DNA of 20,251 nt from UBA5158 sp040389045. GTDB lineage: Bacteria > Pseudomonadota > Gammaproteobacteria > DSM-16500. The number at the start of each line of letters is the position of its first letter. Position 1 is the first letter of the stretch. Below, in pieces: positions 1-7,700 of this stretch. The notes under the pieces were generated by a model, which was not told where the DNA came from, did no database searches, and was given only the letters and a program-made list of their open reading frames with translations. The position numbers and the translations under genes are program-made. The stretch covers positions 1-20,251 of the forward strand of contig JAZKAT010000052.1 of NCBI GenBank assembly GCA_040389045.1, in the 5' to 3' direction.

Positions 1-31
1 CTGTCATTCCCGCGCAGGCGGGAATCCATTC
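1..31. repeat. REP-like palindromic repeat, copy 1
   Basis: The first 31 bases are identical to 7392-7422, and their first 26 recur inverted at 7458-7483 and 7608-7633. The core TTCCCGC-gcag-GCGGGAA folds into a 7-bp hairpin. This sequence type (GTCATTCCCGCG...GGGAATCC) is a common dispersed extragenic palindrome in proteobacterial genomes. The window begins exactly at the repeat, which fits an assembly break there. Confidence 0.85.
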
Positions 32-49
32 TTAGCAGCATAACAATGC

Positions 50-988
50 TTAACCACAAGCCCGACTCAACCTATCCCGCACCGCATCCCACTCACCACT
101 CTCCGGCACCGCCTCAATCAAAATCTGCGATAAATTTTTCTTATCCAATTCCCGAAGCACTTGATACAAATCATGCGCGTATTGTTCTGCATTAGCAGAC
201 ATCTTCACATACTGCATCCCTGGCACTTCCTTTGAAATTGAAGAATAAAACACTAGCGCACAAGGCGTAGTAATATCGCCAACTGCTGCGACACCTGCAA
301 CTAACTTCGATGGTGTCTGCGGCGCATAATGCATTGCATGCGAACCAGACACCCGCGTCTGGCTAAGGTTCTCCAATCTTACTGGCTGCTTTAATACCGC
401 CTCAAGCGCCGCCACTGAAATCATACCCGGACGTAAAAGGACTGGCGCACTCCCGCTGACATCCACAATAGTGGATTCCACCCCGACAGCGCACTGACCA
501 CCCTCCAGCACCAAATTGACCGCCGTTCCTAATTCTTCAACCACCGCTGCCGCGGTAGTCGGACTAATCCGCCCAAAGCGATTCGCGGACGGCGCGGCAA
601 CCCCACCCCCAAATTCACGCAGCAATGCTCTGGCTACTGGATGGTTAGGCATACGTAAGCCTACCGTATCCTGACCGCCCGTTATCAAATCCGCTACCGC
701 CTCGGCTTTTTTTAAAATTAGCGTCAATGGGCCCGGCCAAAATGCTTCAGCCAAGGCCAACGCTGTCGCTGGAACATCGGTAGCCCAATCGCTAATTTGT
801 CCAACATCCGCAATATGCACAATCAACGGATGGTCCGCGGGGCGCCCTTTGGCAGCAAAAATCTTTTCCAAGGCCTTCACATTGCTGGCATCGGCCCCCA
901 AACCGTAGACCGTCTCGGTAGGAAACGCGACTAATTCACCTGCGCGCAGCAAAGCCACAGCTTTATTTATTTGAGCATCAATACGCAT
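50..988 (-). CDS. tsaC: L-threonylcarbamoyladenylate synthase (TsaC/Sua5 family)
   Basis: Makes threonylcarbamoyl-AMP from threonine, bicarbonate and ATP, the first step of the universal t6A37 modification of ANN-reading tRNAs; cytosolic. The YrdC-type domain (about residues 5-190) shows PTETVYGLG (23-31), KGRPADHPLIVHI (47-59), APSANRFGRISPT (132-144) and ESTIVD (171-176). A typical HYAP linker (220-223) then leads into a C-terminal Sua5 domain of about 90 residues, so this is the long Sua5-like form (312 aa) rather than the short E. coli TsaC. I chose the ATG at 988 because the family usually starts just before the first helix; an ATG pair at 1001-1006 would add six residues. Divergent from scpA. 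Function is confident, exact start less so. Confidence 0.93.
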   Translation of the reverse strand: MRIDAQINKAVALLRAGELVAFPTETVYGLGADASNVKALEKIFAAKGRPADHPLIVHIADVGQISDWATDVPATALALAEAFWPGPLTLILKKAEAVADLITGGQDTVGLRMPNHPVARALLREFGGGVAAPSANRFGRISPTTAAAVVEELGTAVNLVLEGGQCAVGVESTIVDVSGSAPVLLRPGMISVAALEAVLKQPVRLENLSQTRVSGSHAMHYAPQTPSKLVAGVAAVGDITTPCALVFYSSISKEVPGMQYVKMSANAEQYAHDLYQVLRELDKKNLSQILIEAVPESGEWDAVRDRLSRACG

Positions 989-1094
989 GTTGTCTTCACC
1001 CATCATAACTGGTCGTCATTTTCGCTGACTGGGCGCTTTCATACAAGGAAATGCGCTTTTATATCTTTCAAGCCAGACCAAGCTAGGGTAATAT

Positions 1095-1910
1095 ATGCGC
1101 ATGGAAAACACTGAAATTGACCAAGAAATAATCGACATCCCGGCCACTATCGCCTTAGTCCGCGGCCAGGCCTTTGTTAACATGCCCAAAGACCTTTATA
1201 TCCCACCGGATGCGATGGAAGTATTTCTGGAAGCATTTGAAGGCCCGCTGGATTTATTGCTTTATCTTATTAAAAAACAGAACCTGGATATTCTTGATAT
1301 ACCCATTGCTGAAGTCACTCGCCAGTACATGGAATATGTGGAAATCATGAAAGAAGTTTCCCTGGAACTGGCTGCTGAATATCTAGTGATGGCGGCTTTA
1401 CTGGCGGAAATTAAATCCCGCATGCTGCTGCCGCGTCCGGAAAATTCGCAAATTGATGAAGATGACCCGCGCGCCGAATTAATCCGCCGGCTGCAAGAAT
1501 ACGAGCGTTTCAAACAAGCTGCCCTGGATATTGATAAATTACCCCGTCTGGGGCGTGATACTTTCACTGTGATCGCTGGCACAGAACAAATGGTTTTTGA
1601 AAAACCCCAGGCCACGCTTTATTTACCCGAATTACTTGAAGCATTGCGTGACGTTTTAAGGCGAGTGGAACTTACCAAAAGCCATGAAATTAAACTGGAA
1701 CCCTTATCAGTACGCGAACGCATGACCATTATTCTGGATGCTTTGCAAAACCGTGATTTTGTCGAATTTTCAGCGATGTTTACCTTCGCGGAAGGCCGTC
1801 AGGGCGTCATCGTGACCTTTCTCGCCATGCTGGAATTATTAAAACATAACTTACTGGAATTCGTGCAAACCACTGCGTTTGGGCCTATTCATTTGAAGGC
1901 GGTGGCTTAG
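1095..1910 (+). CDS. scpA: Segregation and condensation protein A
   Basis: ScpA is the kleisin subunit that bridges the SMC ATPase heads and binds ScpB in bacterial condensin, acting on the nucleoid. The 271-aa product has the diagnostic N-terminal motif FEGPLDLLLYLIKK (about 48-61), the following helix with IPIAEVTRQYMEY, and the winged-helix C-terminus. The first 40 residues before the kleisin core are longer than usual but common in gammaproteobacteria. The start at 1095 is preceded by AGGG about 7 bases upstream; a second ATG lies two codons in at 1101. It heads the scpA-scpB-rluB group, divergent from tsaC. The stop sits one base before the first assembly gap, so the scpA-scpB junction cannot be read. 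Confidence 0.95.
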   Translation: MRMENTEIDQEIIDIPATIALVRGQAFVNMPKDLYIPPDAMEVFLEAFEGPLDLLLYLIKKQNLDILDIPIAEVTRQYMEYVEIMKEVSLELAAEYLVMAALLAEIKSRMLLPRPENSQIDEDDPRAELIRRLQEYERFKQAALDIDKLPRLGRDTFTVIAGTEQMVFEKPQATLYLPELLEALRDVLRRVELTKSHEIKLEPLSVRERMTIILDALQNRDFVEFSAMFTFAEGRQGVIVTFLAMLELLKHNLLEFVQTTAFGPIHLKAVA

Positions 1911-1911
1911 C

Positions 1912-2011
1912 NNNNNNNNNNNNNNNNNNNNNNNNNNNNNNNNNNNNNNNNNNNNNNNNNNNNNNNNNNNNNNNNNNNNNNNNNNNNNNNNNNNNNNNNN
2001 NNNNNNNNNNN
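1912..2011. other. Assembly gap (100 N)
   Basis: Exactly 100 N between the scpA stop and the scpB start, a placeholder length used by scaffolders. The flanks share no overlap that I can see, so the true spacing is unknown. In related genomes the two genes are usually adjacent or overlapping, so little coding sequence is probably missing. Confidence 0.98.
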
Positions 2012-2016
2012 AACTT

Positions 2017-2646
2017 ATGACTAACACCCCCGAACAATTACAACAAATAATCGAAGCCGCCCTGATGGTTGCCGGCCGGCCCTTGACCGTCAATGATATA
2101 CAAAAATTATTTGACGAAGCCGTGGCCCCCGACACCAAAACCATACGCGAAACTTTGAGCGCCATTACCGCACGCCATGAAGATAGCGGCATTGAATTAT
2201 GTGAAGTCGCCAGCGGTTTTCAATTACAGGCCAGAACAGAATTAAGTCCCTGGCTGGCGCGCTTGTGGGAAGAACGCGCGCCACGTTTTTCACGTGCCTT
2301 ATTGGAAACATTGGCGCTTATCGCTTACCGCCAACCCATTACCCGCGCTGAAATTGAAGAAATCCGCGGCGTTGCCGTGAGCAGCAATATCATGAAAACT
2401 TTGCAGGAACGTGAATGGATACGCATAGTCGGTTACCGTGAAATCCCCGGCAAACCCGGTCTGTATGCCACCACTAAAACTTTTTTAGATCACTTGAATT
2501 TAAAATCACTTAATGAATTACCTAGTTTGGCCGAATTGAAAGATCTGGATTCGCAAGTTGAAAAATTACAGGTACAACTTGAATTAAACCAGCCTGCGTC
2601 ATCCACGGAAATGGATTCCCCCTCCGAGCTTAGCGGAACTGAATAA
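2017..2646 (+). CDS. scpB: Segregation and condensation protein B
   Basis: ScpB dimerises and binds ScpA in the SMC-ScpAB condensin complex. The 209-aa product shows two winged-helix domains. The N-terminal one begins with IIEAALMVAGRPLTVNDI (about 11-28), and the second contains the family signature LETLALIAYRQPITRAEIEE (about 105-124) followed by IRGV and GYREIPGKPGLYATT. A charged tail of about 40 residues follows. The ATG lies six bases after the N run, so its ribosome binding site is hidden and a start inside the gap cannot be excluded, but the N-terminus aligns by eye with the family. The rluB start follows two bases after the stop, supporting one transcription unit. Confidence 0.95.
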   Translation: MTNTPEQLQQIIEAALMVAGRPLTVNDIQKLFDEAVAPDTKTIRETLSAITARHEDSGIELCEVASGFQLQARTELSPWLARLWEERAPRFSRALLETLALIAYRQPITRAEIEEIRGVAVSSNIMKTLQEREWIRIVGYREIPGKPGLYATTKTFLDHLNLKSLNELPSLAELKDLDSQVEKLQVQLELNQPASSTEMDSPSELSGTE

Positions 2647-2648
2647 TC

Positions 2649-3392
2649 ATGAGTGAAAAAATTCAAAAAGTATTGGCCGCTGCTGGCCTTGGTTCCCGTC
2701 GTGAAATAGAAGGCTGGATTACTGAAGGGCGTATTGCCGTGAATGGCCAGATTGCCAAATTAGGCGATCGCATCACCGACGCGGCAAAAGTCGCTGTCGA
2801 TGGCCGTCAAGTCCAATTAGTAAAAAGCCAATCGCAGCGCACTCGCGTATTGCTTTATCACAAACCCGAAGGCCAGATTTGCACGCGTGCCGATCCTGAA
2901 AACCGTCCGACTATCTTTGACCGTTTGCCCTTAATCCGTAATGGCCGCTGGATTGCGATTGGGCGTCTGGATTTTAATACCGCCGGTTTATTGTTATTAA
3001 CTAACGATGGCGAACTTGCCAATAAGCTCATGCATCCTTCCACTGAAATTGAACGTGAATACGCAGTACGTGTGCAAGGGGAAGTGGACAAAGCCATGCT
3101 GTCGCGACTGAAAAAAGGCGTGGAGCTCAGCGATGGCCGCGCGCATTTTGATGATATTAGCGATGCTGGCGGCGAAGGCACTAACCATTGGTACCATGTC
3201 ATTGTCCGCGAAGGTCGCAACCGCATGGTGCGCAGACTGTGGGAATCACAAGATGTTCGTGTCAGCCGGCTGATTCGAGTGCGCTATGGCAATCTGGTTT
3301 TGCCGCGACTATTGCCTAAGGGCCGCTGGGATGAGTTGGATAATCATCAAATTTCCGCGCTAAAAACACTGGTTGGACTTACCTCCGTATAA
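2649..3392 (+). CDS. rluB: 23S rRNA pseudouridine synthase RluB (RsuA family)
   Basis: Converts U2605 (E. coli numbering) of 23S rRNA to pseudouridine. The N-terminal S4 RNA-binding domain (about 1-60, KIQKVLAAAGLGSRREIE) precedes the RsuA-type catalytic domain, whose signature GRLDFNTAGLLLLTNDG (105-121) carries the catalytic Asp108. The motif VREGRNRMVRRLWES follows near the C-terminus. At 247 aa it lacks the long basic tail of E. coli RluB (about 290 aa). Its position directly after scpAB is the classical gammaproteobacterial arrangement and argues for RluB over RluE, RluF or RsuA. Start ATG is two bases after the scpB stop, suggesting translational coupling. Confidence 0.93.
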   Translation: MSEKIQKVLAAAGLGSRREIEGWITEGRIAVNGQIAKLGDRITDAAKVAVDGRQVQLVKSQSQRTRVLLYHKPEGQICTRADPENRPTIFDRLPLIRNGRWIAIGRLDFNTAGLLLLTNDGELANKLMHPSTEIEREYAVRVQGEVDKAMLSRLKKGVELSDGRAHFDDISDAGGEGTNHWYHVIVREGRNRMVRRLWESQDVRVSRLIRVRYGNLVLPRLLPKGRWDELDNHQISALKTLVGLTSV

Positions 3393-3412
3393 AAATATTT
3401 CTGCATAAAAAT

Positions 3413-3429
3413 CATGCATTTAATGCATG
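3413..3429. other. Short palindrome after rluB
   Basis: CATGCAT-tta-ATGCATG gives a perfect 7-bp stem with a 3-base loop, 20 bases after the rluB stop. No run of T follows directly (T-rich stretches come about 20 bases later), so it is at best a weak terminator or an AT-rich protein-binding palindrome. Confidence 0.35.
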
Positions 3430-3508
3430 TTATCACACCCCTTAGCCCATTTTTGTTCATTTTTAGACTAAACTCAAACATATACCTTATGTTTACGAGG
3501 ATTTTGTC

Positions 3509-4213
3509 ATGGCTAAAGAAGACGCTAAAGAAACAAATTCCGATGTGGTAATACAAAATTTAAAAACTACGCTACAACAAGCTCTTAGCCAAGCCACTGC
3601 ACCACCTCTACCTCTCCCCGAAATGAAGGGTCTTTCACCTGAGCAAATAGCCGAAAAGCGTGCGGCTAATCAACAAGGGTTTATAAATGAAGCCAACGCT
3701 GTTTTTCAAACAGCCTACCAGCAAAAATACGCAGAAATTATCAAGATACCTCCTATGTTGGGTTATTTTAAAAATTATTCGCCTGAGCAAGTTCAAGTTG
3801 AAATTGAAAAAAGATCACAGATAGCCGGTCTGAAAGCGGGCATTGAAGCTGTTAATAACTTTGTTACTTCGGGCACGAAACCTGCACTAAACACTTCGAC
3901 AACACCAGAACAACCGAAAGCGCAAGTGGCTGCGTCGCAATCACCGGTAGAGAAAATTTCATCCGCGGAACTACAGGCCAGGCTTTTCAAACAACCTCCG
4001 CCATTACCCAGTAAAGTTAAAGCTACACCACCACCATTACCTGAAAGATTCGACGCAAATGAACCCCCACCGCTTTTGTCTAAATTTGGAGCTTTAGGAG
4101 TAAAAGGAGCGTACGAAGAATTGAGGGACAAAAAAAAGCAAGAAGAAGCCGCTGCCAAAGCTGAAGCAGCTGCGCGGCCGCCTTTACTATCAACATCTAA
4201 TAAAAAACCTTAA
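3509..4213 (+). CDS. Proline-rich PPPLP-motif protein of unknown function
   Basis: No family recognised. The 234-aa product has no signal peptide or membrane segment. Visible parts: a helical, Gln-rich N-terminus; PPLPLP at 32-37; two SPEQ-containing helical segments (43-46, 91-94); a low-complexity Thr/Pro/Ala linker (about 120-150); then spaced proline motifs PPPLP at 163-167 and 174-178, PPPLL at 186-190 and PPLL at 224-227. Between the last two lies a charged helix EELRDKKKQEEAAAKAEAAA (203-222). PPLP is the ligand of group II WW domains and resembles SH3 ligands, so a role in protein binding is possible. In Legionella/Coxiella-like bacteria, an orphan soluble protein with Glu-rich C-terminus could be a secreted effector; this is speculation. 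GAGG at 3497-3500, 8 bases before the ATG, supports the start. Monocistronic; convergent with mutS. Confidence 0.75.
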   Translation: MAKEDAKETNSDVVIQNLKTTLQQALSQATAPPLPLPEMKGLSPEQIAEKRAANQQGFINEANAVFQTAYQQKYAEIIKIPPMLGYFKNYSPEQVQVEIEKRSQIAGLKAGIEAVNNFVTSGTKPALNTSTTPEQPKAQVAASQSPVEKISSAELQARLFKQPPPLPSKVKATPPPLPERFDANEPPPLLSKFGALGVKGAYEELRDKKKQEEAAAKAEAAARPPLLSTSNKKP

Positions 4214-4219
4214 TTGCTG

Positions 4220-4249
4220 TGGTCATGTCAGCGAAAGCTGACATGACCA
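4220..4249. terminator. Strong stem-loop between convergent genes
   Basis: A perfect 13-bp stem with a GAAA tetraloop lies between the end of the proline-rich gene (4213) and the end of mutS (4262). It could stop or protect transcripts from both sides. On the plus strand no T run follows, and on the minus strand a T run comes only about 15 bases later, so it is not a canonical intrinsic terminator. The GTCAT/ATGAC arms and GCGAAAGC centre recall the layout of REP-type palindromes. Confidence 0.55.
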
Positions 4250-4261
4250 GCTACCCACCAA

Positions 4262-6835
4262 TCAAACTATCTGACTCAACTTATACAATAAATCCAGCGC
4301 TTCGCGCGGTGTTAATTTATCGGGGTTCGTCGTTTTTAACAATTCAACCGCAGGGTGTGTCATTGCCACACTCGCTAACAAATCTGCTTGTCGCGGTGTA
4401 CCCGTTACCAAACCATGGTGCGCCTGATTTTCCAACTCCACTAATTTTTGTCGTGCCTGCGCAATCACCGGCAACGGCACACCCGCCAACTGCGCGACTT
4501 GAATACCATAACTCTGGTTAGCAGGCCCATCATTTACGGTATGCAGAAAAATAATTTTGTCCCCTTGCTCCGCCGCGTCAAGATGCACATTTTTCACAGT
4601 GCTGATTTGTTCTGCCAACAATGTTAATTCAAAATAATGGGTAGCAAACAACGTCAACGCCCGTAATTTTTTCGCAAGAAAAGAAGCGCTGGCCCAAGCC
4701 AGTGACAAACCATCAAACGTACTGGTGCCACGCCCTACTTCATCCATCAACACTAGACTTTGCGCCGTCGCATTATGTAAAATATTCGCGGTTTCTGTCA
4801 TTTCTACCATAAACGTCGAACGCCCACTCGCCAAATCATCAGCCGCGCCTATGCGCGTGAAAATTCTGTCTATAGGACCTATACAAGCTTCTCGCGCCGG
4901 TACAAAACTGCCGATATGCGCCAGCAAAACTATTAATGCTATCTGCCGCATGTAAGTGGATTTCCCCCCCATGTTAGGGCCGGTAATCATTAACATGCGT
5001 TGCGTATCATCAAGCCGCACATCATTGGGTACAAAAGCTTGTAGCGACACCGCTTCCACCACTGGATGACGACCGGCGGTAATATGAATTTGTGTATTGG
5101 CGGAAAACTCGGGACACTCTAAAGCCAGGCTGTCGGAACGTTCCGCTAAATTCGCCAGCACATCCAACTCCGCCATGGCCGCGGCGGTAGTCATCAACGG
5201 CGTGAGACTGCTGGCAATAATTTCGAGTAATGCTTCATATAAAACTTTTTCTCGTGCTAAGGCTTTATCACGACTACTTAGCGCTTTATCTTCAAAAATT
5301 TTTAACTCTGGCGTGATATAACGTTCAGCATTTTTTAGCGTTTGGCGACGGATATAATCGGCGGGCACAGTCTGCGCTTGCAGGCGGCTGATTTCGATAT
5401 AATAACCATGCACCCGGTTATAACCTACTTTCAAAGTCGAAAGTCCGGTACGCTTTTTTTCACGTTCCTCTAATTCAATGAGAAAACCACCGGCGTTTTC
5501 ACTCAAGGCCAGCAATTCATCCAACTCCGCGTCATAACCACGCGCAATCACACCGCCATCCCGAATAGTGACCGGTGGATTTTCGATAATGGCTTTATTC
5601 AACGTGGTCAGCAATTCAGGAAATTCGCTAATCTCCTTCGCGATTTGTTGCAGCAATACTACATTCGCAATCTGTAATTGTTGTTGCAGTGTTGGCAATA
5701 GCGCCAGCGTATCGCGCAAATGCGCCAGATCGCGTGGGCGCGCAGTGCGTAATGCGACCCGCGCTAAAATGCGTTCCAGATCGGCGCTATTACTCAAGGT
5801 TTCATGTAACGCTACGTAAGCGCGATCTTCCAGCAAATTCGCGATACTATATTGACGTTGACGTAATATTTCGTGATCGCGTAACGGCCGGTTTAACCAG
5901 CGTTTTAACAAGCGACTGCCCATGGCCGTGGCGGTATGATCAAAAATCGCGGCCAGCGTATTTTCCTGTCCACCTGCCAGATTAGTGACTATTTCCAAAT
6001 TGCGTCTAGTGGCGGCATCAAGAATAACACTGTCTTCGCGGCGCTCCGCATACAGCGTGCGCAAATGTGGTAAAGCGGCGCGTTGTGTTTCTTTAACATA
6101 TTGCAACAAACAACCCGCCGCGCAAATTGCGGTAGTCATATCCGCGCAGCCAAAACCTGACAGATCATGGGTTTGCATTTGCTGGGTCAGTAAACGTAAG
6201 GACGTTTCCTTATCAAATTCCCAAGGTGAGCGACGACGTAAAATATTTTTTTTATCGCGTAAGAAATTTTCTTCGGCACTATCACTGATTAATAATTCCG
6301 TTGGCTTGATACGTTCAAGTTCGCCATATAATGCTTCCAGGCCACGCACTTCCAGCAAATGAAAACGGCCACTGCTAATATCTAATGTGGCAATTCCATA
6401 ACTGTCTTGTTCAACACACAAGGCCGCGAGTAAATTATCCTGGCCATCCGTAAGAAATGCCGCATCCGTTACGGTGCCTGGCGTTAAGATACGCACAACT
6501 TGACGTTCAACTGGCCCCACACTTTCTTTGGGGTCGCCGATTTGTTCGCAAACGGCAATCGACAAACCATCACGCAATAGCTTTGCCATATACGATTCCG
6601 CCGCGTGATAAGGCACACCCGCCATAGGAATTGGTTTGCCAGCGGATTGACCGCGCGCGGTGAGTGTAATATCCAGCAGTCGCGCTACTTTTTTCGCGTC
6701 ATCAAAAAATAATTCGTAAAAATCGCCCATGCGATAAAATAATAATGTTTCGGGATAATCCGCTTTGATGCGAAGATATTGTTGCATCATTGGAGTAGCT
6801 TGATTATGAAGATTACTAGCAGTCCCAGTGGTCAT
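4262..6835 (-). CDS. mutS: DNA mismatch repair protein MutS
   Basis: Recognises mismatches and small loops and recruits MutL in an ATP-dependent way. The 857-aa product (E. coli 853) shows the N-terminal mismatch-reading motif GDFYELF with the wedge Phe39 and Glu41, the core and clamp domains, Walker A GPNMGGKST (about residue 615), Walker B with MDEVGRGTSTFDG (about 690-700) and a C-terminal helical tail. I prefer the ATG at 6835: AAGG lies about 9 bases upstream and the N-terminus matches the family (TPMMQQYLRIKADYPETLLF). A TTG at 6856 would add seven residues but lies only about four bases after the predicted transcription start. All key residues seem present. Divergent from pncC. Confidence 0.98.
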   Translation of the reverse strand: MTTGTASNLHNQATPMMQQYLRIKADYPETLLFYRMGDFYELFFDDAKKVARLLDITLTARGQSAGKPIPMAGVPYHAAESYMAKLLRDGLSIAVCEQIGDPKESVGPVERQVVRILTPGTVTDAAFLTDGQDNLLAALCVEQDSYGIATLDISSGRFHLLEVRGLEALYGELERIKPTELLISDSAEENFLRDKKNILRRRSPWEFDKETSLRLLTQQMQTHDLSGFGCADMTTAICAAGCLLQYVKETQRAALPHLRTLYAERREDSVILDAATRRNLEIVTNLAGGQENTLAAIFDHTATAMGSRLLKRWLNRPLRDHEILRQRQYSIANLLEDRAYVALHETLSNSADLERILARVALRTARPRDLAHLRDTLALLPTLQQQLQIANVVLLQQIAKEISEFPELLTTLNKAIIENPPVTIRDGGVIARGYDAELDELLALSENAGGFLIELEEREKKRTGLSTLKVGYNRVHGYYIEISRLQAQTVPADYIRRQTLKNAERYITPELKIFEDKALSSRDKALAREKVLYEALLEIIASSLTPLMTTAAAMAELDVLANLAERSDSLALECPEFSANTQIHITAGRHPVVEAVSLQAFVPNDVRLDDTQRMLMITGPNMGGKSTYMRQIALIVLLAHIGSFVPAREACIGPIDRIFTRIGAADDLASGRSTFMVEMTETANILHNATAQSLVLMDEVGRGTSTFDGLSLAWASASFLAKKLRALTLFATHYFELTLLAEQISTVKNVHLDAAEQGDKIIFLHTVNDGPANQSYGIQVAQLAGVPLPVIAQARQKLVELENQAHHGLVTGTPRQADLLASVAMTHPAVELLKTTNPDKLTPREALDLLYKLSQIV

Positions 6836-6866
6836 GGCTATTGCCTTTTTTATCAATTCGAAGCAT

Positions 6867-6895
6867 GTTATACCGTGAGTCTGATGTGAGGTAAA
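6867..6895 (-). promoter_or_regulatory. Predicted sigma70 promoter of mutS
   Basis: Reading the minus strand, TTTACC (-35, 6895-6890), a 17-base spacer and TATAAC (-10, 6872-6867) put the transcription start near 6860, about 25 bases before the chosen mutS ATG. The -10 reads GTTATAC on the other strand, so a divergent pncC promoter could share it; no good plus-strand -35 is visible. Confidence 0.55.
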
Positions 6896-6900
6896 GTGCC

Positions 6901-7383
6901 TTGGCTTTGAAACCGCTAATCATTGAACTAGGCGCGCAATTGACCGCGCGTGAATGGAAATTAGCTACGGCAGAATCCTGTACCGGTGGCGGTGTGGCTT
7001 ATTATCTGACAAAAATCGCTGGCAGTTCGGGCTGGTTTGAGCGAGGTTTTGTAAGTTATAGCAATCTTGCCAAAGTCGAAATGCTTGGCGTTAAACAAGC
7101 AACTTTGGATAATTATGGCGCGGTCAGTGAACAAACCGTGCGTGCCATGGCGGATGGCGTACTTAGCCACAGCCAAGCCCAAGTCAGCATAGCCATCACC
7201 GGCATCGCTGGCCCAGACGGCGGCAGTAAAGACAAACCGGTTGGCACCGTATGGTTTGGCTGGGCCGGCATAGCCATTGAAACCCAAACCACTGCCCAAT
7301 TATTCACCGGCAACCGCAACGAAATCCGCATCCAGTCTATCCAGTTTGCATTAGAAACTTTATTAACTATTCTCAAACCCTGA
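6901..7383 (+). CDS. pncC: Nicotinamide-nucleotide amidohydrolase PncC (CinA C-terminal domain)
   Basis: Deamidates nicotinamide mononucleotide to nicotinate mononucleotide, recycling NMN released by NAD-dependent DNA ligase; cytosolic. The 160-aa protein is the stand-alone CinA C-terminal domain, with no N-terminal MoaB-like part. Motifs: LATAESCTGG (21-30) with the predicted catalytic Ser26, FVSYSNLAK (50-58), GAVSEQTVRAMA (73-84) and ITGIAGPDGG (99-108). The start is TTG at 6901, supported by GAGG at 6888-6891 and the family N-terminus; no ATG is available. Its place next to mutS and just before recA is the common gammaproteobacterial order, where the gene is often simply called cinA. Confidence 0.92.
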   Translation: MALKPLIIELGAQLTAREWKLATAESCTGGGVAYYLTKIAGSSGWFERGFVSYSNLAKVEMLGVKQATLDNYGAVSEQTVRAMADGVLSHSQAQVSIAITGIAGPDGGSKDKPVGTVWFGWAGIAIETQTTAQLFTGNRNEIRIQSIQFALETLLTILKP

Positions 7384-7391
7384 ACCTAACT

Positions 7392-7483
7392 CTGTCATTC
7401 CCGCGCAGGCGGGAATCCATTCATTGAAACTTTAGAAGCCAGAGTAAACTCACAATAGATTCCCGCCTGCGCGGGAATGACAG
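7392..7483. repeat. REPIN-like element: two inverted REP copies
   Basis: A 92-base unit whose ends are perfect 26-base inverted repeats (7392-7417 and 7458-7483) around a 40-base centre. Each end alone also folds (TTCCCGC/GCGGGAA). Paired inverted REP sequences of this type (REPINs) are non-autonomous elements thought to be moved by RAYT transposases; no RAYT gene is present here. It begins 9 bases after the pncC stop and may also end that transcript. Confidence 0.8.
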
Positions 7484-7583
7484 NNNNNNNNNNNNNNNNN
7501 NNNNNNNNNNNNNNNNNNNNNNNNNNNNNNNNNNNNNNNNNNNNNNNNNNNNNNNNNNNNNNNNNNNNNNNNNNNNNNNNNNN
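7484..7583. other. Assembly gap (100 N), flanks overlap
   Basis: A placeholder run of 100 N. The 50 bases before it (7434-7483) are identical to the 50 bases after it (7584-7633), so two contig ends carry the same repeat sequence and the gap may be artificial or may hide a repeat array. Confidence 0.97.
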
Positions 7584-7633
7584 AGAAGCCAGAGTAAACT
7601 CACAATAGATTCCCGCCTGCGCGGGAATGACAG
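7584..7633. repeat. Second copy of the REPIN right half
   Basis: These 50 bases exactly repeat 7434-7483: the last part of the 40-base centre plus the inverted 26-base REP end. It is either a true second element or the same sequence shown twice because of the scaffold join. Confidence 0.9.
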
Positions 7634-7670
7634 CGTGGAGGCTTGGGCTTCGTGACCTGAAGTTTGTTCT

Positions 7671-7697
7671 GTTGGGCTTCGTTGCACTCAGCCCAAC
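7671..7697. repeat. Dispersed hairpin repeat (GTTGGGCT...AGCCCAAC)
   Basis: An 8-bp perfect stem around an 11-base loop. The sequence resembles a short dispersed repeat seen between genes in many bacterial genomes (TTGGGCTTCG...CAGCCCAACCTAC); this comes from memory and was not searched. It lies directly after the 3' end of the minus-strand gene at 7701-8306. The rest of the 7384-7700 spacer holds only repeats and the gap. Confidence 0.6.
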
Positions 7698-7700
7698 CTA

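Noticed and set aside
1007..1094. Promoters for tsaC and scpA in the divergent spacer
   Set aside because: TATATC or TATAAA-like boxes occur on both strands, but no -35 at proper spacing is convincing.
3413..3460. Intrinsic terminator after rluB
   Set aside because: The palindrome is short and AT-rich, and the T-rich sequence starts about 20 bases too far downstream.
4219..4521. Plus-strand reading frame over the 3' end of mutS
   Set aside because: It lies antisense to the conserved MutS C-terminus, starts in the hairpin and has no protein-like pattern.
7392..7697. CRISPR array
   Set aside because: The repeats are palindromic, inverted and irregularly spaced, with no direct repeat-spacer periodicity and no cas genes.
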